Assembly (NCBI GenBank): GCA_050740255.1
Contig: JBOICV010000057.1
Span: 1-59,440, forward strand
Length of the DNA stretch: 59,440 bases
DNA from: JBOICV01 sp050740255
GTDB taxonomy: Bacteria > Pseudomonadota > Gammaproteobacteria > Nevskiales > JBOICV01
Reading direction: 5' to 3'
The notes below the pieces were generated by a model that was not told where the DNA came from, did not search any database, and saw only the letters and a list, made by a program, of their open reading frames with translations. This document shows positions 23,319 through 31,120 of this stretch, in pieces; position 1 is the first letter of the stretch, and each line of letters begins with the position of its first letter. Position numbers and translations under genes: made by a program.

Positions 23319-25520
23319 ATGCGTCATCTAAACAGTATTCGCGGCTCGCTATTGGGCGCCAGCCTGCTGGTGGCGGGTTGCAGCAGCAACTCCGACAACG
23401 ATGTACTGTCCCAGTCCACTTCACGCGTTACGCCCAAGTCGCGTTTCGACCTGGCCAACGACTGCTTTGCTTTGCAGTCGGTCGCGACCAGCGCTTTCGC
23501 TGTGCGCGAGGGCGCGGGCTATGCCGCGACATCCGCTGCTCTGGCCGGTGCGGAGCCGTTCTTTATGAAGCCCACCGCGCTGGGCAAGTATCTGTTCCAC
23601 GCCAAAGATAAAACCCTGCTCGCGGTGAGCGGGGCGGAAGCCGGCACGGCAGCCGCGTCCTCGGATGCCGCGAACTGGACCATTGATACCAATTCACTCG
23701 GCCAGTTCACCGTGCTGTCCGAATCCGCCGGCAAGGCGCTGGCGACGGCTGCGGACGGCAAGCTGGTGCTGGCGGATGCGCCCGGCGCGTTCAGCTTTGT
23801 GCCCGCGACCGGTTGCACGACCTATCCGGAAGTCTCCACCGATTCAGTCGGCGAAACCTATAAGGGCCGCGGCGTGAACCAGCCGGTCGTCGGCTTCGCC
23901 GAGGTGCATACGCATATGGCGATGGGCCATGAGATGTCGGATGGCAGCCGCACGGTCGGCCCGGCCGCCGGCGGCTCGCTTTACGGCCAGATGTTTCACC
24001 GCTTCGGCGTGCCGCACGCACTGGCAGACTGCGCGGCCTGGCATGGCCCCGATGGTATCCGCGATCCGGAAGCGACGGTGCTGGACCTGATTCCGCTGAA
24101 GACGCACGACACGCAGGGCTGGCCGAGCTTCATTGATTGGCCGGCTGCGGATTCGCAACTGCACCAGGCGATGTACTACAAGTGGGTGGAGCGCGCCTGG
24201 CAATCCGGTTTGCGCATCCTCGTCTCCGAAGGCACGAATATCGAAGCGCTGTGCGAAGTCGCGCGCATTTACATGACCACCGTGCGGCCGGATGCCGCCG
24301 GTTTTGAATGCCGGGACATGGATCTGGGTATCGGCCAGGTCCGGTATCTGTTCGAGTTGCAGGATTATGTGGATGCCCAGGAAGGTGGGCCGGGCCGGGG
24401 CTGGTTTCGCATTGTGAAAGATCCGGCCGAAGCGCGCGCCGTGATCAACGACGGCAAGCTGGCCGTGGTGCCGGGCCTGGAGTTTTCCAATCTGTTCAGA
24501 TGCAACGTCCGCTTCGTGGCCGGCCAGGAAATCCGCGGCTGCACCGAGGAAGACATCGACCGCCAGATCGAGGAAGTGTGGGATCTGGGCGTGCGCGAAC
24601 TCTTTCCCTACCACGATGTGAATAGTGCGCTGGGCGGCACCGGCATCTTCAACGGTGACGTACTCAACCTGGTCGGCTTTTACGGCACGCTCGAATTCTG
24701 GAAGACCTACGACTGTCCGGAGGGCGGCGAGGGCGACAGCTACTTTTACGACGCCGGCGCGCGCATGACGACCGCCGTTCCCGGCACCGGCAGCGACGCG
24801 CTCTCCAGCGCAGTGCTCGATCTGCTGGGAAGCACGGGCTTGGTGCCGCTATACCCGCCCGATCGCCGCCAGTGCAACGCGCGCGGCACCACCGATCTGG
24901 GCCAGTACGCGCTGCAGAAATTGATGGAGAAGAAATTCATCATTGATATTGACCACGCCGAGCTATCCATCAAGCAGGACATGATTGACCTGGCCAGGGC
25001 GCAGACGCCGGACTATCCGCTGATCTCCGCCCACGGCGGCCACGGCGGCATCTCCGTGCAGCAGGCGCGCGACATTCTCGAGCTGGGCGGCCTGATCTAT
25101 CCCTTCAAGCCCAACGGCAAGGGTCATGTGGAATTCATGCAGAAGCTCAGGCCGCTGTGGCAAGCCGCGCGTCCCGGCCAGCCAATGGCGGTGGGTTACG
25201 GCATGGACGCCAACGGCATCGCGAATCGCGCCGGCCCGCGCGGCGCGGGCTCGGAACCGGTGCAATATCCCTTCACCCTGTTCCAGGGTGCGGACTGGGG
25301 CCCGCAATTCGCCGGCATCAAGCCCATCACCTTCAATCTGCAGACCCATCCGGAAAGCGGCAAAACCTGGCACATCGATGAAGTCGGCACCGCGCACTAC
25401 GGTATGGTCGCGGACTACGTCGAGGAGGTCCGCCTGGAAGGCGGCCGCGAAGCCCTGGACGCGCTCTATAACTCGGCGGAGGCTTATCTGCAGATGTGGG
25501 AACGCACCGTCAATCGCTGA
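23319..25520 (+). CDS. secreted lipoprotein, amidohydrolase-like metallohydrolase
   Basis: 733 residues. Lipobox VAGC ends the signal peptide. Residues about 40-170 form a beta-rich accessory domain, and the rest is a TIM-barrel-like hydrolase. Metal-ligand candidates are EVHTHMAMGHE, DIDHAELS, SAHGGHGG and VGYGMDANG, in the order expected for the membrane-dipeptidase/amidohydrolase superfamily. Several cysteines suggest an extracytoplasmic fold. ATG 23319 follows GGGGGAGAGG closely. It starts a plus-strand run with a DUF2505 protein and another propeller. The substrate is unknown; dipeptide, amide or lactone hydrolysis are all possible. Confidence 0.7.
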   Translation: MRHLNSIRGSLLGASLLVAGCSSNSDNDVLSQSTSRVTPKSRFDLANDCFALQSVATSAFAVREGAGYAATSAALAGAEPFFMKPTALGKYLFHAKDKTLLAVSGAEAGTAAASSDAANWTIDTNSLGQFTVLSESAGKALATAADGKLVLADAPGAFSFVPATGCTTYPEVSTDSVGETYKGRGVNQPVVGFAEVHTHMAMGHEMSDGSRTVGPAAGGSLYGQMFHRFGVPHALADCAAWHGPDGIRDPEATVLDLIPLKTHDTQGWPSFIDWPAADSQLHQAMYYKWVERAWQSGLRILVSEGTNIEALCEVARIYMTTVRPDAAGFECRDMDLGIGQVRYLFELQDYVDAQEGGPGRGWFRIVKDPAEARAVINDGKLAVVPGLEFSNLFRCNVRFVAGQEIRGCTEEDIDRQIEEVWDLGVRELFPYHDVNSALGGTGIFNGDVLNLVGFYGTLEFWKTYDCPEGGEGDSYFYDAGARMTTAVPGTGSDALSSAVLDLLGSTGLVPLYPPDRRQCNARGTTDLGQYALQKLMEKKFIIDIDHAELSIKQDMIDLARAQTPDYPLISAHGGHGGISVQQARDILELGGLIYPFKPNGKGHVEFMQKLRPLWQAARPGQPMAVGYGMDANGIANRAGPRGAGSEPVQYPFTLFQGADWGPQFAGIKPITFNLQTHPESGKTWHIDEVGTAHYGMVADYVEEVRLEGGREALDALYNSAEAYLQMWERTVNR

Positions 25521-25562
25521 TCGTCGGCCCTTTCTTATAGTCTTGATATCGAGGAGCGAATA

Positions 25563-26051
25563 ATGAAGTTTTCCTATACGCAGAGCTTTCCAAAAAACGC
25601 GCAGACAGTGCTGAAGATGTTCTGCGACCCGGCCTATCACGAAAAGCTGCAGCAGGCGCTGGGCGCCACGAACTACAAGCAGCTCGAGCACAGCGACGAC
25701 GGCACCCGCTTTCGCATCAAGTGTTCCTACCTGGTGAAATCCGAAGTCCCGCTGCCCGGCTTCGCCAAGAAAATTCTCGGCGAGACTTCCTCCGTGGTAC
25801 AGACGGAAAGCTGGGATCGCGCCGCAGGCAAGGGCGAGGTGTTGATTGAGGTGCGGGCGCTACCCGGCAGCCTGCGCGCCGCAACCGCCATCGCCGATGC
25901 GGGTGGCGGCAGTACCAAGACTTTCAACTGGGATGTCAGCGTCAAGATTCCGCTGCTCGGCGGCAAGCTGGAAGATCTGATCGCCAACGACATCAAGGGC
26001 AAGGTCAAGCCGGAAGAGACCGCCGCCAAAAAATTATTGCAGAGCTACTAG
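25563..26051 (+). CDS. DUF2505 protein, SRPBCC/START-like
   Basis: 162 residues with no signal peptide. The start KFSYTQSFPKNAQTVLKMFCDPAYHEKLQQALGA is typical of DUF2505, a helix-grip fold with a hydrophobic cavity. The later WDVSVKIPLLGGKLEDLI and the lysine-rich end also match. Such proteins are thought to bind lipids or other hydrophobic ligands, but none is assigned. GAGGAG lies just upstream of ATG 25563. It follows the metallohydrolase lipoprotein by 42 bases. Confidence 0.75.
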   Translation: MKFSYTQSFPKNAQTVLKMFCDPAYHEKLQQALGATNYKQLEHSDDGTRFRIKCSYLVKSEVPLPGFAKKILGETSSVVQTESWDRAAGKGEVLIEVRALPGSLRAATAIADAGGGSTKTFNWDVSVKIPLLGGKLEDLIANDIKGKVKPEETAAKKLLQSY

Positions 26052-26086
26052 GGGCGGTTCACGGCCTGGATGACCAGAGTAAGAAA

Positions 26087-27325
26087 ATGAGAACAACTAG
26101 CCGCATGATGGGGTTCGCGCTTGCTATGTTCGCCGGTCTATACGGCGCGGCTGTCCCGGCGCAGGAACCCGTCTTGCTTGACGTGGTTGTGGTCGGCAAC
26201 AACTGGGATGGCACCGCCGACGTCTTCGATCCCTACAGCTTCGAGGTGCTCAAGCGCATCAACATCGTGCCGGACCGCGACGAGCGGATGGAAGAGATCA
26301 ACTCCAGCCTGAAACGCCGCATTGTCTTCCATCTGATCCGCCACCGGATCGGCGAGGGTCACGACCAGATGGTGGACGATATGTTCACCTCGCACGACGG
26401 CCGCGTCCTCTATATCTCACGCCCGAGTTTCGCGGACGTGGTGGCGATAGACGTGAATAGCGGCCAGATCGTCTGGCGCACCAAGATCGAGGGCAATCGC
26501 GCGGACCACGCCGCGATCTCGCCGGATGGCAAGATCTTCCTGGTTTCGGCCTCCACAGCGCGCAAGGTTCAGGCCATCGATACCGCCAGCGGCAAGATCG
26601 TCGGCGAATTCGAGTCCGGTGACCAGCCGCACGAGAACAACTACTCGAAGGACGGCAAGCGCATCTACCACGCCAGCATCGGCAAGGTATTTGTGGCGAC
26701 GACTGCGAAATGGCTCGACTGGATCAAGGGCGATCGCTGGTTCCAGGTGGTGGACGCGCAGACCATGCAAGTCTTGAAGCGAGTGGACATGAGCGAGAAG
26801 TTGGCCGAGTTCGGCCGGCCGTGGATTGACCGCGCCGTGCGGCCGATGGCGGTCGCACCGGACGAGCGCTTCGTCTACCTGCAAATCTCATTTTTCCATG
26901 GCTTCTTCGAATACGACCTGCAGCAGGACAAGATTACGCGTGTGCTTGACCTTCCGGTGCCGGAGGAAATCCAGAAGCTTTCGTACTGGAAGTATCAGCT
27001 CAATTCAGCGCATCACGGCCTCGCGATCAACCACGCTGGCACCAAGCTTTGTGTTGCCGGCACCATGGATGGCTACGCCGCCATCGTGGACCGCGCCAGC
27101 TTCAAGTACACGATCATCCCGTTGGCCGACCAGCCGCTTGACGCCAAGCCGTACTGGTCCACGGAGAGCCACGACGGCCGCCACTGCTACGTTTCAGTCA
27201 GTGCGCAGGATCGCGTGTCGGTCATCTCCTTCGACGAGGAAAAGGAAATCGCGAGCGTACCCGTCGGCGATCACCCGCAACGCGTGCGCACCGGCAAACT
27301 GCGCCTGGTCGAAACCGCCCGCTAA
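26087..27325 (+). CDS. periplasmic YVTN-type beta-propeller protein
   Basis: 412 residues with a cleavable Sec signal (FALAMFAGLYGAAVPAQE) and no lipobox. Blades recur as ADVFDPYSFEVLKRI, VVAIDVNSGQIVW, VQAIDTASGKIVGEF and VVDAQTMQVLKRV, the YVTN/PQQ-like pattern found in quinoprotein amine dehydrogenase beta-like propellers. No tryptophylquinone or PQQ ligands are evident, so a binding role is likelier than catalysis. It is convergent with the LolA-like pair. Confidence 0.78.
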   Translation: MRTTSRMMGFALAMFAGLYGAAVPAQEPVLLDVVVVGNNWDGTADVFDPYSFEVLKRINIVPDRDERMEEINSSLKRRIVFHLIRHRIGEGHDQMVDDMFTSHDGRVLYISRPSFADVVAIDVNSGQIVWRTKIEGNRADHAAISPDGKIFLVSASTARKVQAIDTASGKIVGEFESGDQPHENNYSKDGKRIYHASIGKVFVATTAKWLDWIKGDRWFQVVDAQTMQVLKRVDMSEKLAEFGRPWIDRAVRPMAVAPDERFVYLQISFFHGFFEYDLQQDKITRVLDLPVPEEIQKLSYWKYQLNSAHHGLAINHAGTKLCVAGTMDGYAAIVDRASFKYTIIPLADQPLDAKPYWSTESHDGRHCYVSVSAQDRVSVISFDEEKEIASVPVGDHPQRVRTGKLRLVETAR

Positions 27326-27340
27326 ACCGCGGGCCGCTTA

Positions 27341-28132
27341 TTAGTGCGCGGTGTAAAACGTGCCCGGCTGAAAATAGCGATCGGAAATGCCTTCGTCGGA
27401 GCTCACTTCAAGAATCCTGAGCGTGGTCCGGCTGTCGTTCAGCAAATCACGCATTTCCATTTCCGCCGCGTACCAGCGATTGCCCGTCTGCCGGAGTGTC
27501 GTTTTGGGTGAGGTAAGTTGTTTGCGGATCGTATCGCCTTCATGGAAGTTGACCCGTAGCGGCACGCAGGTCTGCTGATCCACCCACGCGCGCACCGCGG
27601 TATAGCGCGTTTCCGCTTCCGGCAGCGGCTTGAACAGCAGGCCGTGCGCGCGCCGGCCGTCCACTTCCAGCGGGCGTTCCAATATCGCGCTCAGATCGCC
27701 GAAAGCACTGTGCAACTGCCGAAAGTCGTAATAACTGAAGTCGGTGCCCATCAGCGCGCCGTCGGCAAAGGTGCCGGTTACCCGCCGCACGCGGCGTACC
27801 GATGGCAGATAAACAAACATGCCATCCCGCAGATAATCCTCGGTGGTCTCGCGTATCAGATAAGCCGCACCCGCGAGATGCGCCGGCGCGTCCAGCCGCA
27901 GCATCGAGCGCAGCAGTCTTTTGCCGTCTTCCGCGCGCTCGCGCACGGCAAACAGGCGTGCCTGGATACTGCGCGTGTCGCCGATGCTATTTGAAGTAGC
28001 AAACGACAGTTTCTGGACGCGCACGGAGTCAGGAATATTGGCCCGCATGCAGTCAATCACCGCTTGCGCCGAGTCTTGCGCCTGCGCGGTCGTGAAACCG
28101 AGCAGCGCCACCAGCACCCAACTGTGCTTCAT
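27341..28132 (-). CDS. LolA-like outer-membrane-lipoprotein-sorting-type protein, copy 2
   Basis: About 263 residues with signal peptide (LVALLGFTTAQA). FVYLPSVRRVRRVTG followed by LMGTDFSYYDFRQL is the signature of periplasmic LolA-like proteins that often accompany RND/MMPL exporters and DUF1302-type porins. It is a tandem paralogue of the next gene, which has the same motifs with changes throughout. ATG 28132 is chosen by alignment with that paralogue; a GTG at 28141 has a better placed Shine-Dalgarno. The role may be to shuttle a hydrophobic molecule across the periplasm. Confidence 0.75.
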   Translation of the reverse strand: MKHSWVLVALLGFTTAQAQDSAQAVIDCMRANIPDSVRVQKLSFATSNSIGDTRSIQARLFAVRERAEDGKRLLRSMLRLDAPAHLAGAAYLIRETTEDYLRDGMFVYLPSVRRVRRVTGTFADGALMGTDFSYYDFRQLHSAFGDLSAILERPLEVDGRRAHGLLFKPLPEAETRYTAVRAWVDQQTCVPLRVNFHEGDTIRKQLTSPKTTLRQTGNRWYAAEMEMRDLLNDSRTTLRILEVSSDEGISDRYFQPGTFYTAH

Positions 28133-28171
28133 GTCAGTCACCCGTCTCCCGGAGAAACCGAGGTAGTTGGC

Positions 28172-28960
28172 TCAATTGCCCAGGTAAAACGAGCTCGGGT
28201 TGAAGTACACATTGGACAACTCGCTGCCGCTGGTCACTTCGCCGAGCTTAAGCACGGATCGCGTGCCCTTGCCCAGGTTCTTCATCTCAAGTTCTGCCAG
28301 ATACCAGAACTTGCCCGACTGCTGCAAGGCTTTGGGCGACGCGCTGAGCCGTTTGAGTACCTTGTCACCTTCGTTGAAATCGGCTCGCAGCGGCACACAA
28401 GTCTGCTGGTCTACCCAGACCTTTACCGAGGTATAAGGGCTATCCACATTCGGCAGCGGCTGAAAAGAAAGGACTTGCACAGCTCGGCCTTCGATCTGGT
28501 CGGAGCTTTCGAGCTTGCCGCTCAGATCGCCAAACGCGCCTTGCAGTTGCTTGAAGTCGTAATAGCTGAAGTCGGTGCCCATCAGCGAGCCATCGGCGAA
28601 CTCGCCGGTGACGCGCCGCACCCGATTGACCGCCGGCAGGTATACAAACATGCCGTCGCGCAGAAAGTCATCGGTTTCGCGCACCAGATAGGCAGCGCCT
28701 TTCAGATTGGAGGGTGCATCAATCTTAAGCATGGTGCGCAGCAGGCCCTTGTCCTTGCCCTCATCCTCGCGCAGCACGAACACTCTGCCTTTCATGCTGC
28801 GCGTGTCGCCGGCCTGATTGATGGTGGACAGCTCCAGCGCCTGGATGCGTATCGACGGCGGGAAATTGGCGCGCATGCAGTCGGCCACTTTCTGCGCGGC
28901 ATCGTCCGCATACGCGGGTGTCAGAACCAGCAATGCCAGCAGCATCGCGAAGCGCTTCAT
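28172..28960 (-). CDS. LolA-like outer-membrane-lipoprotein-sorting-type protein, copy 1
   Basis: 262 residues with signal peptide MLLALLVLTPAYA. ADCMRANFPPSIRIQALEL, FVYLPAVNRVRRVTGEFADG and MGTDFSYYDFKQL align closely with the neighbour at 27341. One paired cysteine (DCMRAN, QTCVPL) is conserved in both. ATG 28960 follows GGGAGG. No RND transporter is encoded in the window, which is the usual partner; the DUF1302 proteins at 47-52 kb are possible outer-membrane partners. Confidence 0.76.
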   Translation of the reverse strand: MKRFAMLLALLVLTPAYADDAAQKVADCMRANFPPSIRIQALELSTINQAGDTRSMKGRVFVLREDEGKDKGLLRTMLKIDAPSNLKGAAYLVRETDDFLRDGMFVYLPAVNRVRRVTGEFADGSLMGTDFSYYDFKQLQGAFGDLSGKLESSDQIEGRAVQVLSFQPLPNVDSPYTSVKVWVDQQTCVPLRADFNEGDKVLKRLSASPKALQQSGKFWYLAELEMKNLGKGTRSVLKLGEVTSGSELSNVYFNPSSFYLGN

Positions 28961-29030
28961 GTCAGCCTCCCCTGGCCGGTGACTGCGTTATTGCTACCGC
29001 TCGCTCAATCCTATCAAAGATGCCCCAGTG

Positions 29031-30062
29031 CTAGGCATTTAGATACGCGGCCATGCGTTCAAAGCACCAAAAGGCGGCAAGCGAGCCCAATATATAAATA
29101 GGCACGGTGCGCGCTATCGCCACCGAGTACCGGGTGGTGGCGCTAGGAATCCTGCGCGCTGTGTGCCGCCAGCAGGTCACCAATGACAGAATCGCGGCAA
29201 TCAGCAGTAGTTGGCCGATTTCAATCCCTAGATTAAAAGCCAGTAAGGCAAGCGGAACTTCCGCCTGCGGCAAGCCGACATCGGCCAACGCGCCCGCGAA
29301 ACCCAAGCCATGCAACAGGCCGAACGCCAGTGACATCCATCCCGGCCAGCGCGAAAGCAGCGAGGTTCCGGCTGCAACCGGTCTGGCTAACTCGCAGGCC
29401 AACACCAGTATGGAAACGGCGATGCCCAGTTCGGTGAGCGCAGGATTGACCTGTACTACACCCAAGGTGGCGAGGCTGAGCGTAACGCTGTGGCCGGCAG
29501 TGAAGCAGGTGACGGTAACCACCAGCGGACGCAGCTTGCGCACCAGCAGCATGAGCCCAATCACAAACAGCACATGATCAAAGCCCAGCAGTAGATGTTC
29601 CACCCCCAGGCGCAGGTAAGCACGGAACACCGGCGGCGATGTACCAGGCGCCGGGACGATGAACTGCGTCCGTCTGGCGTCCAGCAGGGTTTGCGTCACC
29701 GCGCCTGCCCGAGTTTCGATGCGCAGAATGACGTTGATGCCGCTGCGCTCCAGACCCTCGATCGCCAGTGTTTTAGCGGTCAGGCCACGCGCATCGCAGC
29801 GCACCGCCCAGCGCTGCACCACCGCCTGATTTTCCTCCGTGGTGAGCTGACGCGCTTGCGTACTGCTGCAGTCCTCCGGCAGCAGCGGCGTAACGTCCAC
29901 ACCTTGCGCGCGAGTGACCGAGCTGCGCCACAGCACCGCGTAGCTGCCATCCGCTTGCTCTTGCAGGCTGAGCAATGCGGGCGCCAATGGATGGGCTTCG
30001 GCGGATAACGCACAGCCGGCAAGCAGTACGCCTGCCAGAGTGCGCACGCAGGCGCCAGTCAT
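29031..30062 (-). CDS. HupE/UreJ-family membrane protein
   Basis: 343 residues with signal peptide, a soluble domain at about 25-140, then six to seven hydrophobic segments. GVEHLLLGFDHVLFVIGL, CFTAGHSVTLSLA, FGLLHGLGFAGAL and FNLGIEIGQLL are the conserved histidine-bearing motifs of the HupE/UreJ group, proposed metal permeases or metal-linked membrane proteins. The ATG overlaps the stop of the parvulin gene (ATGA, 30059-30062). It ends a four-gene chain. The ligand could be nickel or another metal; the residues alone do not decide. Confidence 0.82.
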   Translation of the reverse strand: MTGACVRTLAGVLLAGCALSAEAHPLAPALLSLQEQADGSYAVLWRSSVTRAQGVDVTPLLPEDCSSTQARQLTTEENQAVVQRWAVRCDARGLTAKTLAIEGLERSGINVILRIETRAGAVTQTLLDARRTQFIVPAPGTSPPVFRAYLRLGVEHLLLGFDHVLFVIGLMLLVRKLRPLVVTVTCFTAGHSVTLSLATLGVVQVNPALTELGIAVSILVLACELARPVAAGTSLLSRWPGWMSLAFGLLHGLGFAGALADVGLPQAEVPLALLAFNLGIEIGQLLLIAAILSLVTCWRHTARRIPSATTRYSVAIARTVPIYILGSLAAFWCFERMAAYLNA

Positions 30063-31120
30063 CGTTGCAGACCTTCCATCGCCGCAGCCGGTGCCAGCTC
30101 CGCGCGATAGTGCCGGCGGAGCCGCTTCAATTCGTCACGCAACGTCCTTGCTTCATGCTGCGGCAACGATGCGTACGCCAACTGGGTACGGATAGCGTCG
30201 AAATCCGCCGGCGCCGCGGCCGCGATCCGCTCTACCCAGATCAAGTGCTGGCCATAGGCGGATTGGATTGGGCCGGCCCATTGTTGCGTCGGCAGATGCG
30301 CGATCGCTTGCGCAAAATCCCGGCCGAAGACTCGCGCGATTTCCTCTACCGTTTGCGGCGCGAACTGCCCGCCCAGCAGAAAAGGATCGCCCATGGACCC
30401 CACCAGTTCGGGATGGACACGCAGCCGCTCCAGTAATGCTCGCGCCTCGTCAACAGCTTCGCTGCCGTGTATGTCATTGTTCAGAAAGACGTGACGGAAT
30501 GCGATACGTGCGGGCGTTACGTAACGTTCGGGGTGCTGCGCAAAAAATTCGCGCAGGGCAGTTTCATCAATGCTGGCGCTGCTGGCGATGCGGGCCTCCA
30601 TCACCTGAATCAAACGCCTCCGCACCACCGTGTCGCGCGTATTCATGCCAAGCCGCTGAGCCTCCCGCATCAGGCCGGCCTCATCGTTCTCGGTATCCGG
30701 GAAAGCAAAGCGCATGTTCATCAACAGGCGCTCGCGTGCCACCGGATCGGTTTCATCCAGCTTCAGGCGCAAAGCCTCGCGCAGCAGGACTTCCTCGTCC
30801 AGGCGCTGGCTCAAACTCGCGTGCAGTTGTGCGGTGTTTGGTGTACGCCCGGTCTCTCCTGACCAGTCGGCGCGCACCTTCTGAATATCCGTTGCTGACA
30901 GCTGCACGGATGCCGGCGGACTCCGCCCACTATCAGGTGCGATTTGCTGGACCACAAACAACAGCGCGCCGATGATCAGGAAATGGAGAAACGGCCGGCG
31001 TAACCAGCGCCCCCCTCCCCTAGCCCCTCCCCGCAGGGGGGAGGGGAACAACAAATGTCTTTCTCTTTCTCCCCCTCCCCCTGTGGGAGGGCGCTGGGGG
31101 GAGGGGTCAGCTGCTCTCAT
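30059..31120 (-). CDS. membrane-anchored parvulin-type peptidyl-prolyl isomerase
   Basis: 353 residues. A single hydrophobic segment (FLHFLIIGALLFVVQQ, about 44-59) anchors a periplasmic part: a SurA-like helical domain and a parvulin core with RIAFRHVFLN, GDPFLLGGQFAP and AYGQHLIWVERI. It would help folding of exported proteins. ATG 31120 overlaps the DUF3604 stop (ATGA). The first 38 residues (SPQRPPTGGGGERERHL region) are translated from an interspersed repeat at 31010-31107 and are absent from the family; TTG codons near 31051-31054 are alternative starts inside the repeat. Confidence 0.78.
   Translation of the reverse strand: MRAADPSPQRPPTGGGGERERHLLFPSPLRGGARGGGRWLRRPFLHFLIIGALLFVVQQIAPDSGRSPPASVQLSATDIQKVRADWSGETGRTPNTAQLHASLSQRLDEEVLLREALRLKLDETDPVARERLLMNMRFAFPDTENDEAGLMREAQRLGMNTRDTVVRRRLIQVMEARIASSASIDETALREFFAQHPERYVTPARIAFRHVFLNNDIHGSEAVDEARALLERLRVHPELVGSMGDPFLLGGQFAPQTVEEIARVFGRDFAQAIAHLPTQQWAGPIQSAYGQHLIWVERIAAAAPADFDAIRTQLAYASLPQHEARTLRDELKRLRRHYRAELAPAAAMEGLQR
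31010..31107. repeat. CTCCCC/GGGGAG interspersed repeat, copy A2, inside a coding region
   Basis: Two hairpins, CCCCTCCCC-GCA-GGGGGGAGGGG and CCCCCTCCCCCTG-TGGGAGGGCG-type, separated by a T/C-rich spacer. On the minus strand it encodes the Gly/Pro/Arg-rich leader of the parvulin without breaking the frame. It belongs to the family seen at 21150, 36653, 45441 and 46361, though it is a more diverged member. Confidence 0.6.
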
